64,000 bases of DNA from Pseudomonas sp. (GTDB lineage Bacteria; Pseudomonadota; Gammaproteobacteria; Pseudomonadales; Pseudomonadaceae), in NCBI RefSeq assembly GCF_030690725.1, contig NZ_JAUYGD010000069.1, positions 22,606 to 86,605 of the forward strand, given 5' to 3'. A model generated the notes under the pieces. The model saw only the letters and a program-made list of their open reading frames with translations, ran no database searches and was not told the DNA's origin. Shown piece by piece: positions 51,762-61,714 of the stretch (position 1 is its first letter; each line of letters starts with the position of its first letter). The position numbers and the translations under genes are program-made.

Positions 51762-52588
51762 ATGGCCGTGTCCGCGATCGGTTGCTGCACCAGACGCTCA
51801 ACGAAAAACTCCAAATGACCGCGCGGGTTGGCCGGTAACGGCCAGGCGTCGACTTTCTGGGCTATCGCCTTGAACGCCAGCGCGCACTTCGAGCGCGGGA
51901 AGGCTTCGTAGACCGCGCGCTGCTTCTGCACGGCCTTGCGCACTGACTCGTCATACGGCACGGCGCCTACGTACTGCAGGGCAACGTCGAGAAAACGGTC
52001 GGTGACTTTAGTCAGCTTAGCAAAGAGGTTGCGACCTTCCTGCGGGCTGTGGGCCATATTGGCCAATACACGGAAACGATTCATGCCGTGGTCGCGGTTG
52101 AGCAATTTGATCAGCGCGTAGGCGTCGGTAATCGAAGTCGGTTCATCGCACACCACCACCAGCACTTCCTGGGCGGCGCGCACGAAGCTGACCACGCCAT
52201 CACCGATACCGGCAGCGGTGTCGATGATCAGCACATCGAGGTTGTCACTGATATCGCTGAATGCCTGAATCAGCCCGGCATGCTGCATGGGTGACAGCTG
52301 CACCATGCTCTGAATGCCAGACGCCGCCGGCACGATACGAATGCCCCCCGGCCCCTGCAGTAAGACATCGCGCAGCTCACATTCGCCGCTGATAACGTCT
52401 TCCAGGGTGCGTTTGGCGCTCAGGCCAAGCAGCACATCGACGTTGGCCAAGCCCAGGTCGGCGTCCATCAACATCACCCGACGGCCGAGATCAGCCAGGG
52501 CCAACGCCAGGTTCACCGAGACGTTGGTCTTACCGACGCCACCTTTGCCGCCGGTCACCGCAATCACCTGTACGGGATGCATACCCAT
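51758..52588 (-). CDS. fleN: Flagellar number regulator FleN (FlhG)
   Basis: The 276-residue MinD/ParA-like ATPase restrains FleQ and so limits the number of polar flagella. It has Walker A TGGKGGVGKTN, DADLGLANVD and IIDTAAGIGD. ATG 52588 (MGMHPVQVIAV) with AAGGTG upstream is preferred over a GTG four codons earlier. It follows flhF by 77 bp, as usual in polar flagellates. Confidence 0.97.
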   Translation of the reverse strand: MGMHPVQVIAVTGGKGGVGKTNVSVNLALALADLGRRVMLMDADLGLANVDVLLGLSAKRTLEDVISGECELRDVLLQGPGGIRIVPAASGIQSMVQLSPMQHAGLIQAFSDISDNLDVLIIDTAAGIGDGVVSFVRAAQEVLVVVCDEPTSITDAYALIKLLNRDHGMNRFRVLANMAHSPQEGRNLFAKLTKVTDRFLDVALQYVGAVPYDESVRKAVQKQRAVYEAFPRSKCALAFKAIAQKVDAWPLPANPRGHLEFFVERLVQQPIADTAI

Positions 52589-52665
52589 ATTTCTACACAC
52601 CTTGTCTAACTTCGACTGGAGCCACTTGGCCGGCTAAGCGCGGTTCAATTCCAACAGCCTGACGC

Positions 52666-53967
52666 TTAACTGACGCGTCGTGCGGGTTGCTGGTAAAGGC
52701 CGGCAAACATCTCCGCCATCGTATCCTCGCTTGGATCCTGGGTCGCCTGCAGCCCTACGGCCCGGCTAACCAGTTGATGACTGCGGGGAATCTGCAAGTC
52801 ATCGGGAATGCGTGGCCCATCAGTGAGATAGGCTACCGGTAGACGCTGGCTAATAGCCAGTCCTAAAACCTCACCCAGGCTAGTGGCTTCATCCGCCTTG
52901 GTCAGGATGCAGCCAGACAAGCCGCAGCGCTTATAACTATGGTAGGCGGCTTTCAGCACTTGGCCCTGGCTGGTAGCGGCCATTACCAGATAATTTTTTG
53001 CATTGACGCCACGGCTGGCCAGGGTTTCCAGCTGCATACGCAGGGCTGGGTCGTTGGCTGGCAGGCCGGCAGTGTCGATCAGCACCACACGCTTGCGCGC
53101 CAGCGGGGCCAGGGCCTGGGTCAGCGACTGCCCCGGGTCGACCAGAGTTACCGGCACATTGAGGATGCGCCCCAGAGTCTTGAGTTGTTCTTGAGCGCCG
53201 ATGCGGTAACTGTCCAGGCTGACCAGGGCAATATGCTGCGCGCCGTACTTGAGCACGTAACGCGCGGCCAGCTTGGCCAGGGTGGTGGTCTTGCCCATGC
53301 CCGCCGGGCCCACCAGAGCGATTACACCGCCCTCTTCCATTGGCTCTTGCTTCGGCGTTTTGATTGCGTGAGCCAGATGCGCCAGCAACATGCGCCAGGC
53401 CTGACGCGGTTCGGTCACGGTGCTGACACGCTCCAGCAGCGCTTTCGACAATTCGGCCGACAGGCCCATGCGCTGCAGGCGGCGCCACAGATTGGCTTGC
53501 TGCGGACGACGGTTCTGCAGCTGGCCCCAGGCAATCGAGCCCAGCTGCACTTCGATCAGTTCACGCAGGCCGTGCAGTTCAAAACGCATGGCATCCAGGG
53601 CACGCTGATCGGTTGCCACAGCAGGCGCAGCCTGAGATTTGCGCATCACGGCAGCCAGGCTGTCAGCAGGCAGGCTATCGGCAGCGCCAAACAGCTGGCG
53701 GTCCTTGCCGGCATCGACTTGGGTGCGGGTGGTCAGCTCGGCCTGGGCCGTGGCGATTTTTGCCTGGGTCTTGCGCAGCTCGGCTTCCAGCGCCGGGTTG
53801 GGCTGACGGGCCGGTGCGGCAGGCACCTGATAATCCAGTGCGGCGGTCAGTTCGACACCGCCGGCTACCCGGCGATTGCCAATGATCGAGGCATCGGCAC
53901 CCAGCTCATCACGCACCAGCTTCATGGCGGTACGCATATCGGCGGCGAAAAAGCGTTTGACCTGCAT
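52666..53967 (-). CDS. flhF: Polar flagellum placement GTPase FlhF
   Basis: FlhF is an SRP-type GTPase that sets the polar site for flagellar assembly. The 433-residue protein has a basic N-terminal domain (MQVKRFFAADMRTAMKLVRDELG), an NG GTPase domain with GPAGMGKTTTLAKLAARY, SLDSYRIGAQEQL, LIDTAGLP and TKADEATSLG. It starts 15 bp after flhA. Confidence 0.97.
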   Translation of the reverse strand: MQVKRFFAADMRTAMKLVRDELGADASIIGNRRVAGGVELTAALDYQVPAAPARQPNPALEAELRKTQAKIATAQAELTTRTQVDAGKDRQLFGAADSLPADSLAAVMRKSQAAPAVATDQRALDAMRFELHGLRELIEVQLGSIAWGQLQNRRPQQANLWRRLQRMGLSAELSKALLERVSTVTEPRQAWRMLLAHLAHAIKTPKQEPMEEGGVIALVGPAGMGKTTTLAKLAARYVLKYGAQHIALVSLDSYRIGAQEQLKTLGRILNVPVTLVDPGQSLTQALAPLARKRVVLIDTAGLPANDPALRMQLETLASRGVNAKNYLVMAATSQGQVLKAAYHSYKRCGLSGCILTKADEATSLGEVLGLAISQRLPVAYLTDGPRIPDDLQIPRSHQLVSRAVGLQATQDPSEDTMAEMFAGLYQQPARRVS

Positions 53968-53982
53968 GGCCTGTAACCTCGG

Positions 53983-56112
53983 TTAGTTCTGCCCCACCGT
54001 CGCAACGATGGTGACCTGCTTGTTATCCGGAATTTCCTGGTATGCCAGTACATGGATACTCGGAACCGCCAGCCGCGCGAATCGCGAGAGCATCGCCCGG
54101 ACCGGACCGGCTACCAGCAGAATCACTGGCTTGCCGAGCATTTCCTGGCGCTGCGCCGCTTCCACCAGGGAACGCTGCAGCTTCTCGGCCATGCCCGGCT
54201 CCAGGAGGATGCCCTCCTCGGAGCCTTGACCGGCCTTCTGGATACTGTTGAGCAATATCTGTTCCAACCTGGGTTCCAGGGTGATCACAGGCAGCTCCAG
54301 CTCTAGTCCCACAATGCTTTGCACGATTGCCCGAGCTAACGCGACGCGTACAGCGGCGACCATCGCGGCGGGATCTTGACTCTTCACCGCGACATTGGCG
54401 ATGGCCTCGGCAATGGTGCGGATATCGCGCACCGGCACTTGCTCCTGCAGCAAGGTCTGCAGCACCTTGAGCAGGGTCGACAGGGAAATCATCCCCGGCA
54501 CCAGCTCCTCGGCCAGCTTGGGCGAGCTCTTGGCCAGCAACTGCATCAGTTGCTGCACTTCTTCGTGACCGAGCAGCTCGTGGGCATGCTTGTGCAGCAC
54601 TTGGTTGAGGTGGGTGGCGACCACGGTGCTGGCGTCCACCACGGTGTAGCCGAGCGACTGCGCCTGATCACGCTGAGTCGGGTCGATCCACACCGCCTCC
54701 AGACCAAATGCCGGGTCTTTAGCGGCGATACCGTTAAGCGGGCCGAACACCTGACCGGGGTTGATCGCCAGTTCACGATCCGGATACACCTCGGCCTCGG
54801 CCACGCTGACGCCCATCAGGGTCAGGCGATAGGCATTGGGCTGCAGGTCAAGGTTGTCGCGGATATGCACCGAAGGCATGAGAAAGCCCATCTCCTGGGA
54901 AAGCTTCTTGCGCACGCCCTTGATCCGCGCCAGCAGCTGCCCCCCCTGATTACGGTCCACCAGTGGAATCAGGCGATAGCCCACCTCCAGGCCGACCATA
55001 TCCACCGGGGTTACATCATCCCAGCCTAGCTCTTTGACCTCCTGGGCCTTCTGCGCCGGCAGCAACTCCTGCTGGCGCTGCACCTCCTTGATCTCGTTTT
55101 CCTTGGTTGCACGCTGCTTGTTGGCAATCCAGTACGCCGCACCGGCAGCCACCAGGCCCAGGCTGATAAAGGAAAAATGCGGCATGCCGGGGACCAGGCC
55201 CATGGTGATCATCACCGCAGCGGTCACCGCCAGCGCACGCGGCGAGGCGAACATCTGCCGATTGACCTGGGCGCCCATGTCTTCCGAACTGGAAACCCGG
55301 GTCACCATGATCGCCGCAGCTGTCGACAGCAGCAGCGAAGGGATCTGCGCCACCAGACCATCACCGATAGTCAGCAAGGTGTAGATGCGCCCAGCGTCAA
55401 CAAAACTCAGAGAGTGCTGGAACATGCCGATGGCAATGCCACCGATCAGGTTGATAAACAGAATCAGCAGACCGGCAATCGCATCGCCGCGCACGAACTT
55501 GCTGGCACCGTCCATGGAACCGTAGAAGTCAGCCTCCTGAGACACTTCACTGCGACGCTTCTTGGCCTCAGCCTGGTCGATCAACCCGGCATTTAGATCA
55601 GCGTCGATGGCCATCTGCTTGCCGGGCATGGCATCCAGGGTGAAACGTGCGCTGACTTCGGAGATACGCCCAGCGCCCTTGGTGACCACCACGAAGTTGA
55701 TGATCATCAGGATCGCGAACACCACGATACCGACCACGTAGTTGCCGCCGATCACCACTTCACCGAAGGCCTGGATCACCTTACCTGCGGCGTCGTGACC
55801 GTCCTGGCCGTTGAGCAGCACCACCCGCGTGGAGGCGACGTTGAGCGCCAGGCGCAGCAAGGTGGCCGCCAGCAGAATGGTCGGGAATACCGCGAAATCC
55901 AGTGGACGCAAGGCGTAGATCGCCACCAGCAAGACAACAATCGACAGGGCAATACTGAAGGTGAACAGCACATCGAGGAGAAACGGTGGAATCGGCAGCA
56001 TGACCATGCCCAGCATGACCAGCAGCATCAGCGGTATGCCCAGGTTGCCCTGCTTCAACCCCGACAGGTTGCTGCGCACATCACCGATCATTTGCGAGCG
56101 ATCTATTGCCAC
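53983..56112 (-). CDS. flhA: Flagellar export gate protein FlhA
   Basis: FlhA is the large gate subunit of the flagellar type III export machine. The 709-residue protein has about eight N-terminal membrane segments (to about 330), the FHIPEP-family loop with GKQMAIDADLNAGLID, and a cytoplasmic nonamer-ring domain (about 360-709). The start is GTG 56112, preceded by GGGGT, by alignment with the family N-terminus. A sigma-54 promoter lies 58-74 bp upstream. Confidence 0.97.
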   Translation of the reverse strand: MAIDRSQMIGDVRSNLSGLKQGNLGIPLMLLVMLGMVMLPIPPFLLDVLFTFSIALSIVVLLVAIYALRPLDFAVFPTILLAATLLRLALNVASTRVVLLNGQDGHDAAGKVIQAFGEVVIGGNYVVGIVVFAILMIINFVVVTKGAGRISEVSARFTLDAMPGKQMAIDADLNAGLIDQAEAKKRRSEVSQEADFYGSMDGASKFVRGDAIAGLLILFINLIGGIAIGMFQHSLSFVDAGRIYTLLTIGDGLVAQIPSLLLSTAAAIMVTRVSSSEDMGAQVNRQMFASPRALAVTAAVMITMGLVPGMPHFSFISLGLVAAGAAYWIANKQRATKENEIKEVQRQQELLPAQKAQEVKELGWDDVTPVDMVGLEVGYRLIPLVDRNQGGQLLARIKGVRKKLSQEMGFLMPSVHIRDNLDLQPNAYRLTLMGVSVAEAEVYPDRELAINPGQVFGPLNGIAAKDPAFGLEAVWIDPTQRDQAQSLGYTVVDASTVVATHLNQVLHKHAHELLGHEEVQQLMQLLAKSSPKLAEELVPGMISLSTLLKVLQTLLQEQVPVRDIRTIAEAIANVAVKSQDPAAMVAAVRVALARAIVQSIVGLELELPVITLEPRLEQILLNSIQKAGQGSEEGILLEPGMAEKLQRSLVEAAQRQEMLGKPVILLVAGPVRAMLSRFARLAVPSIHVLAYQEIPDNKQVTIVATVGQN

Positions 56113-56169
56113 ACCACTACCCCAGCCAATTCAATCTTTTGACGCGAGCCGCGCCTTTGGGGAGGGTTT

Positions 56170-56186
56170 TGCAAGAAGCTGTCCAA
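56170..56186 (-). promoter_or_regulatory. Sigma-54 promoter of flhA-flhF-fleN-fliA
   Basis: On the minus strand TTGGACAGCTTCTTGCA has GG and GC separated by exactly ten bases, the -24/-12 spacing of RpoN promoters. It lies in the 127-bp flhB-flhA gap. In P. aeruginosa, flhA is a FleQ/RpoN-dependent class II gene, which agrees. Confidence 0.75.
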
Positions 56187-56239
56187 CTTTGCCAGAGCCA
56201 GGCAAACAACCGCCAAGCCTGCTGCAATGAGGCTAAGCG

Positions 56240-57376
56240 TCACTCGTCGCGGCGTAAATCCGGCGGAATTGGCATATCCGGCAGCGGCCCTGGGCGCTTG
56301 CCCTTGCCGGCCTGGTACTGGCGCAGCTGGTAGACGTAAGCCAGCACCTGGGCGATGGCCAGGTACAGGCCGGCCGGGATTTCCTGATCCAGTTCGGTGG
56401 AATAGAACACCGCCCGCGCCAAGGCCGGCGACTCCAGCACCATCACCTTGTGCTCATTGGCGATTTCGCGAATCTTCAATGCGGTGAAATCACCACCTTT
56501 GGCCAGCAGCACTGGAGCGCTGCCCTTGGCCGGGTCGTACTTCAAGGCCACGGCAAAGTGCGTCGGGTTGGTGATCACCACGTCGGCGTCGGGTACCGAC
56601 TGCATCATGCGCCGCTCGGCCATTTCCCGCTGCAGCTGGCGAATACGCTGCTTGACCTCGGGCTTGCCTTCGCTGTCCTTGTACTCGTCGCGTACTTCCT
56701 GCTTGGTCATCATCAGCTTCTGCTTGCTGCTCCAGAGCTGAAACGGCACGTCTACGGCGGCAATCAGAATCAACCCGCAGGACATCCACAGCGCACTCCA
56801 GCCCACCACCGTTACAGCATGCAGGATGGCCGACTCAATCGGCTCATGGACAATCGCCAGCAGGTCGTCCTGCCAGGCCGACAACACGGCAACGCCTACC
56901 AGCAGAATCAGAATGAACTTGGCCAGGGCTTTGAGCAGCTCGACCAGCGCCTGCACAGAAAACATCCGCTTCAGCCCGGCCAGTGGATTCATTCGACTGG
57001 CCTTGGGCGCCATGGCCTCGGCAGAAAACAGCCAGCCCCCAAGAGATATCGGCCCCAGGATGGATGCAATCAACAACAGCATAAACAACGGGAACAGCGA
57101 CTCCAGGGCAGCCTCCCCAGACGCCGCCAACCACAGCCCCATGCTCCGCTCATCCATGATCACGTCACGCGACAACGAGAAGTTGCCACGCATGATGTCG
57201 AGCATGGCGCTGCCCATGCTGCCGCCAAACGCCAGCAAGCCGCCGAAGCCGCCGAGGGTTACGGCCAGGGTATTAAGCTCTTTGGAACGGGCGATCTGGC
57301 CCTTCTCACGGGATTCGCGTACGCGCTTCTCCGTGGGTTCCTCACTCTTATCGGCACCGCTCTCGGATTCGGCCAT
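56240..57376 (-). CDS. flhB: Flagellar export switch protein FlhB
   Basis: FlhB switches export from hook to filament substrates. The 378-residue protein has a basic/acidic N-terminus (KSEEPTEKRVRESREKGQ), four membrane segments (about 33-55, 88-112, 145-170 and 185-208) and the autocleavage motif NPTH at residues 270-273. The cleaved C-terminal domain (HFAVALKYDPAKGSAPVLLAKG) follows. It lies 3 bp after fliR. Confidence 0.97.
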   Translation of the reverse strand: MAESESGADKSEEPTEKRVRESREKGQIARSKELNTLAVTLGGFGGLLAFGGSMGSAMLDIMRGNFSLSRDVIMDERSMGLWLAASGEAALESLFPLFMLLLIASILGPISLGGWLFSAEAMAPKASRMNPLAGLKRMFSVQALVELLKALAKFILILLVGVAVLSAWQDDLLAIVHEPIESAILHAVTVVGWSALWMSCGLILIAAVDVPFQLWSSKQKLMMTKQEVRDEYKDSEGKPEVKQRIRQLQREMAERRMMQSVPDADVVITNPTHFAVALKYDPAKGSAPVLLAKGGDFTALKIREIANEHKVMVLESPALARAVFYSTELDQEIPAGLYLAIAQVLAYVYQLRQYQAGKGKRPGPLPDMPIPPDLRRDE

Positions 57377-57379
57377 GGC

Positions 57380-58156
57380 TTAACTCGCCCGCGCCATTTC
57401 ACGCAAGAATTGCAACGCCTCGGTGGCAAACACCTGGTACTGCGCAAGGATATCGGCCATGCCGATCCAGACGATTACCATACCCAGCACCAGGGTCAGC
57501 GGAAAACCAATGGAGAAAATATTCAACTGCGGCGCGGCGCGGGTCATGACCCCGAACGCCAGGTTGACCACCAGCAGCGCGGTAACTGCCGGCAACACCA
57601 GAAGCAAGGCTGCGCCCAGCACCCAGTTCAGCTTATTGGCAATTTCCCAGTAGTTCTCCACCAGAAAACCACCACCCACTGGCAGGGTGAAAAAACTTTC
57701 GGTGAGCACTTCGAACACCACCAGATGAGCATTCATGGCGAGAAACAGCAGGGTGACCAGGATCATAAACACCTGACCAATCACCGGCACCGAAATACCG
57801 TTAGCCGGGTCGACCATGGAGGCAAAGCCCAGGCCCATCTGCATGGCGACGATCTGCCCGGCAATCGCAAAAATCTGGAAGAACAGCTGCAGAATAAAAC
57901 CCAGCATCATGCCAATCAGAATCTCCTGGGCGATCCAGATAAACGCCTGCACGCTGATCGCATCGATCACCGGCATCGGCGGCAGGGTCGGCATGATCAC
58001 CAGACAGATAGCCAAGGACAGATACAGGCGTACACGCGCCGACACCAGCTGCGTGCCAATGATCGGCATAAACATCAGCAGCGCAGCAATGCGAAACAGC
58101 GGCAGCAGAAAACTGCCCACCCACGCACCGATCTGCTCGTTGCTTAGCTCGAGCAT
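57380..58156 (-). CDS. fliR: Flagellar export protein FliR
   Basis: This 258-residue core export-gate membrane protein has six to seven hydrophobic segments. It has typical segments such as ALLMFMPIIGTQLVSARVRL and GLGFASMVDPANGISVPVIGQ. It starts 1 bp after the fliQ stop. Confidence 0.96.
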   Translation of the reverse strand: MLELSNEQIGAWVGSFLLPLFRIAALLMFMPIIGTQLVSARVRLYLSLAICLVIMPTLPPMPVIDAISVQAFIWIAQEILIGMMLGFILQLFFQIFAIAGQIVAMQMGLGFASMVDPANGISVPVIGQVFMILVTLLFLAMNAHLVVFEVLTESFFTLPVGGGFLVENYWEIANKLNWVLGAALLLVLPAVTALLVVNLAFGVMTRAAPQLNIFSIGFPLTLVLGMVIVWIGMADILAQYQVFATEALQFLREMARAS

Positions 58157-58157
58157 G

Positions 58158-58427
58158 TCAGCCGATCAGCATCGGAATATTCATGATCAGGTTCTCGGTG
58201 TACTCCATCAGCTGACGCACCAGCCAGGGACCGGCAAAAATCAGCACCAGCAAAATGACCAACAGCCTGGGTAAAAAACTCAAGGTCTGCTCGTTGATCT
58301 GAGTCGCGGCCTGAAACATCGCCACCAACAACCCAACTATCAGACTCGGCACCACCAGAATCGCCACGATGCTGGCGGTCAGCCACAGGGCACCACGCAC
58401 AATATCCACCGCCACTTCAGGGGTCAT
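58158..58427 (-). CDS. fliQ: Flagellar export protein FliQ
   Basis: The 89-residue protein has two membrane segments. The TPEVAVDIVRGALWLTASI start and LLVAMFQAATQINEQTLSFLPR are family hallmarks. It forms the FliPQR export gate. ATG 58427 is 2 bp after the fliP stop; further upstream codons overlap fliP. Confidence 0.95.
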   Translation of the reverse strand: MTPEVAVDIVRGALWLTASIVAILVVPSLIVGLLVAMFQAATQINEQTLSFLPRLLVILLVLIFAGPWLVRQLMEYTENLIMNIPMLIG

Positions 58428-58429
58428 GG

Positions 58430-59215
58430 CTAGGTGCCTCCGAAGCTGGCGGCCAGGGTGCCCATAATCAGCGCCCAACCATCAATCAACACAAACAGCA
58501 TGATCTTGAACGGCAGGGAAATAATCAGCGGCGAGAGCATCATCATCCCCATCGCCATCAGAATACTGGCGACCACCATGTCGATGATCAGGAACGGGAT
58601 AAAGATCATAAAGCCGATCTGGAAGGCGGTTTTCAGCTCGGAGGTGACAAACGCCGGCACCAGAATGGTCAACGGCGCATCTTCCGGCGTGGCAATGTCG
58701 GTACGCTTGGACAGGCGCACAAACAGCTCCAGATCACTTTCGCGGGTCTGCGCCAGCATAAAGTTCTTGATCGGCCCTTCGGCCTTGACGATGGCGTCCT
58801 GCGCCGTCATCTGCTCGTTCAGGTAGGGCTGCAGCGCCTCGCGGTTAATCTGATCGAACACCGGGGCCATGATAAACATGGTCAGAAACAGCGCCAGGCC
58901 AACCAGAATCTGGTTCGACGGCGTCTGCTGCAAGCCCAGGGCCTGACGCAGAATCGAGAAGACGATGATGATCCGGGTAAAGCTGGTCATCAGCATGACA
59001 AACGCTGGAATAAAGCTCAGCGCCGTCATGATCAGCAAGATCTGCAGGCTGACCGAATATTCCTGCTGCCCGGCCGTGTCAGTACTCAGGGTGATTGCCG
59101 GGATCGACAGCGGGTTGCTGCCCGACTGAATCAAGGTACTGGCAGTCGGCGGATCTGCGGCGAACGCCAGCGAAGCCCCCAGGCTAAAAACCAACACCAG
59201 CAACAAACGCAGCAT
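58430..59215 (-). CDS. fliP: Flagellar export protein FliP
   Basis: The 261-residue protein has a cleavable signal (about 1-21, SLAFA) and four membrane segments. Family motifs are FTRIIIVFSILRQALGLQQTPSNQ and PFLIIDMVVASILMAMGMMMLSP. Its ATG 59215 shares a base with the fliO stop (TGATG); a TTG one codon earlier is less likely. Confidence 0.96.
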   Translation of the reverse strand: MLRLLLVLVFSLGASLAFAADPPTASTLIQSGSNPLSIPAITLSTDTAGQQEYSVSLQILLIMTALSFIPAFVMLMTSFTRIIIVFSILRQALGLQQTPSNQILVGLALFLTMFIMAPVFDQINREALQPYLNEQMTAQDAIVKAEGPIKNFMLAQTRESDLELFVRLSKRTDIATPEDAPLTILVPAFVTSELKTAFQIGFMIFIPFLIIDMVVASILMAMGMMMLSPLIISLPFKIMLFVLIDGWALIMGTLAASFGGT

Positions 59216-59646
59216 CAAGACTTGTCCTTCTGGTCCTTGCCCAACAACTCCATCAGGCGCTGGGCAAACTCGGTAGAAGCCGGCTCGGCATCCGGTAAAT
59301 GCACCGGCTCCTTCAACACATGCAGCGAGGTGATGTTGCCTGGCGTCAACCCCAGCAACACCTGCTCGCTGCCCACCTGCACCAGCACCAGGCGATCACG
59401 CGGGCCCAGGGCCTGGGTTGCCAATACCTTGATCACCTGACCGCCACGCGGCACGATTTGCTGCACCCGGCGCATCAGCCAGGCCAGCAGAAAGATCAAA
59501 CCGATCACCAGCAGCAGACCCAGCAGCAACTGCACAAGCTGCCCGCCCATGCCCGCTCCAGCAAGGGGTACAGCCGTTTGCGCGGCAGGCTCTGCAGCAA
59601 TCGCTGCAAAGGGTAAAGCCAGGCCCAGCAGAAGGAGTCTATGCAT
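59215..59646 (-). CDS. fliO: Flagellar biosynthesis protein FliO
   Basis: This 143-residue accessory protein stabilises FliP during export-gate assembly. It has a signal-like N-terminus (1-17), one membrane segment (about 33-55) and a small cytoplasmic domain (VIKVLATQALGPRDRLVLVQVGSEQVLLGLT). It starts 2 bp after fliN. Confidence 0.94.
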   Translation of the reverse strand: MHRLLLLGLALPFAAIAAEPAAQTAVPLAGAGMGGQLVQLLLGLLLVIGLIFLLAWLMRRVQQIVPRGGQVIKVLATQALGPRDRLVLVQVGSEQVLLGLTPGNITSLHVLKEPVHLPDAEPASTEFAQRLMELLGKDQKDKS

Positions 59647-59648
59647 GG

Positions 59649-60119
59649 TTAGCGCAGCTTCTTGATGCGTTCGCTTGGGCTGATCACGTCGGTCAGGCGA
59701 ATGCCAAACTTTTCGTTCACCACCACCACTTCGCCGTGGGCAATCAGGGTGCCGTTGACCAGTACATCCAGCGGCTCACCGGCCAGGCGATCCAGCTCAA
59801 TCACCGACCCCTGGTTAAGCTGCAGCAGGTTGCGGATGGTGATATCGGTATTGCCGACTTCCATGGAGATCGACACCGGGATATCCAGAATCACATCCAG
59901 ATTCGGCCCGTCCAGATTAACCGGCAGATTGATCTTCGGCGCACTGTCGAACTCTTCCATCGGCGCACGCGGCGCCGCTGGCCCTGGATCGCTGGCGGCA
60001 AGCATGGCGTCGATATCGTCCTGTCCGGCATCACCGGCCTCGGACAATGCAGCCGCCCACTCATCAGCAAGTGCCTGTTCCTCGGGGGAGCTGGCTTCGT
60101 TTTCGTTTTCGTCTGCCAT
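59649..60119 (-). CDS. fliN: Flagellar motor switch protein FliN
   Basis: FliN is a C-ring component of the rotor. The 156-residue protein has an acidic, Ala-rich N-terminal half (about 1-70) and a C-terminal SpoA domain (about 78-152: ILDIPVSISMEVGNTDITIRNLLQLNQGSVIELD, VNGTLIAHGEVVVVNEKFGIRLTDV). It lies 32 bp after fliM. Confidence 0.97.
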   Translation of the reverse strand: MADENENEASSPEEQALADEWAAALSEAGDAGQDDIDAMLAASDPGPAAPRAPMEEFDSAPKINLPVNLDGPNLDVILDIPVSISMEVGNTDITIRNLLQLNQGSVIELDRLAGEPLDVLVNGTLIAHGEVVVVNEKFGIRLTDVISPSERIKKLR

Positions 60120-60151
60120 CGTTTTTCCTCGGCTGGCGTTGAATAGGGGGA

Positions 60152-61123
60152 TTAGCGGTTACGCTCAATGGGGCCGAGCACCTGCAAAGCCAGTTTGCCT
60201 TTGTGCGCCCCCATCTTGACCTTGAATGAGGGCACGCCGTTGGCACAGAGCACTACGCTTTCCGGCAATTCCACCGGTATCACGTCACCGGGCTGCATAT
60301 GCAGAATGTCGCGCAGCTTGAGCTGGCGGCGGGCAACAGTTGCGCCCAGCGGCACACTGACGCCAAGAATGTCTTCGCGTAGCGCCTTGATCCAGCGCTC
60401 GTCCTGATCGTCGACATCGGACTGGAAGCCCGCGTCGAGCATCTCGCGGATCGGCTCGATCATCGAATAAGGCATGGTGATATGCAGGTCGCCGCCACCG
60501 CCGTCCAGCTCGATATGGAAGGTGGAGACCACAATCACTTCACTGGGGCTGACGATGTTGGCCAGCGCCGGGTTCACTTCCGAGTTGACGTACTCGAAGT
60601 TGATATCCATCACCGCGTGCCAGGCTTCCTTGAGGTCGATAAACGCCTGATCCAGCACCATGCGCACCACGCGCAACTCGGTGGGGGTGAATTCGCGACC
60701 TTCGATCTTGGCGTGACGGCCGTCGCCGCCAAAGAAGTTATCCACCAGCTTGAACACCAGCTTGGCATCGAGAATAAACAAGCCAGTGCCGCGCAGCGGC
60801 TTCATCTTTACCAGGTTGAGGCTGGTCGGCACGTACAGCGAGTGCACGTACTCACCGAATTTCATCACCTGCACGCCACCCACCGCCACATCGGCAGAAC
60901 GGCGCAGCAGGTTGAACATGCTGATACGGGTATAGCGGGCGAAACGCTCGTTGATCATCTCAAGCGTCGGCATGCGCCCACGGACAATCCGGTCCTGGCT
61001 GGTCAGGTCATATTGTTTGACGCTTCCCGGTTCGGCTTCGTCCTCGGTTTCAACCAAGCCGTCATCGACACCATGCAGCAGGGCATCGATTTCATCCTGG
61101 GAAAGCAGGTCTTGCACAGCCAT
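60152..61123 (-). CDS. fliM: Flagellar motor switch protein FliM
   Basis: The 323-residue rotor protein receives CheY-P. The N-terminal CheY-binding motif LSQDEIDALLHG lies at residues 6-17. A CheC-like middle domain (about 45-225) and a C-terminal SpoA domain (about 245-315) follow. It starts 13 bp after fliL. Confidence 0.97.
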   Translation of the reverse strand: MAVQDLLSQDEIDALLHGVDDGLVETEDEAEPGSVKQYDLTSQDRIVRGRMPTLEMINERFARYTRISMFNLLRRSADVAVGGVQVMKFGEYVHSLYVPTSLNLVKMKPLRGTGLFILDAKLVFKLVDNFFGGDGRHAKIEGREFTPTELRVVRMVLDQAFIDLKEAWHAVMDINFEYVNSEVNPALANIVSPSEVIVVSTFHIELDGGGGDLHITMPYSMIEPIREMLDAGFQSDVDDQDERWIKALREDILGVSVPLGATVARRQLKLRDILHMQPGDVIPVELPESVVLCANGVPSFKVKMGAHKGKLALQVLGPIERNR

Positions 61124-61136
61124 ATACGGCTCCTGA

Positions 61137-61664
61137 TTACTGCAACACGAGGTTGGTGAACAACACTTGCTCGACCGTAACCTTGCCGGTCTCTTTCTCG
61201 GCCAGCTCCTGCACGCTGGCGGTCGCCTGCTGGCGCAGCATTTCTTTGCCCACCGGGGTAATCAGGGAAGCAAAGTCCTGACCGGAAAACAGCATCACCA
61301 GGCGGTTACGTAACACCGGCATATGCACCTTGAGCGCATCCAGGGCCGCCTGATCACGGGTCATCAGAGCCACGCTGACCTGCATATAGCGGGCACGGCC
61401 CTGATGGTTGAAGTTCACCACAAAGGCCGGCGACAACTCTTCATAGATCGCCGCCTGCTTGACTGGCACCGCAGGCTCGGCACTGGCTTCTGCCTTGGCC
61501 TCATCAGCACCTGCATCCTTTTTGTTCAGAAAGAACAAGGTTCCCCCCACGGAAAGGCCCACAGCCAGCAGCACAGCAATAACGATAATAATGATCAGCT
61601 TCATTTTGCCGGCTGGTTTCGCCTCGGCATTTGCCGCTGCGGGTGCTGCTTCTTTCTTAGCCAT
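61137..61664 (-). CDS. fliL: Flagellar basal-body protein FliL
   Basis: FliL surrounds and supports the stator units. The 175-residue protein has an Ala/Lys-rich cytoplasmic N-terminus, one membrane segment (about 24-46) and a periplasmic stomatin-like domain (YEELSPAFVVNFNHQGRARYMQVSVALMTRD). It is the first gene of the fliLMNOPQR-flhB run and follows a strong sigma-54 promoter. Confidence 0.96.
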   Translation of the reverse strand: MAKKEAAPAAANAEAKPAGKMKLIIIIVIAVLLAVGLSVGGTLFFLNKKDAGADEAKAEASAEPAVPVKQAAIYEELSPAFVVNFNHQGRARYMQVSVALMTRDQAALDALKVHMPVLRNRLVMLFSGQDFASLITPVGKEMLRQQATASVQELAEKETGKVTVEQVLFTNLVLQ

Positions 61665-61714
61665 GCCAATAATCCGTCGTTATTCGGAGTTCTATCCGTT
61701 TTCAAAGGGTTAAG

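Noticed and set aside
56450..58147. A 565-codon plus-strand frame opposite flhB and fliR.
   Set aside because: His/Gln-rich composition is typical of antisense of membrane genes; both opposite genes are certain.
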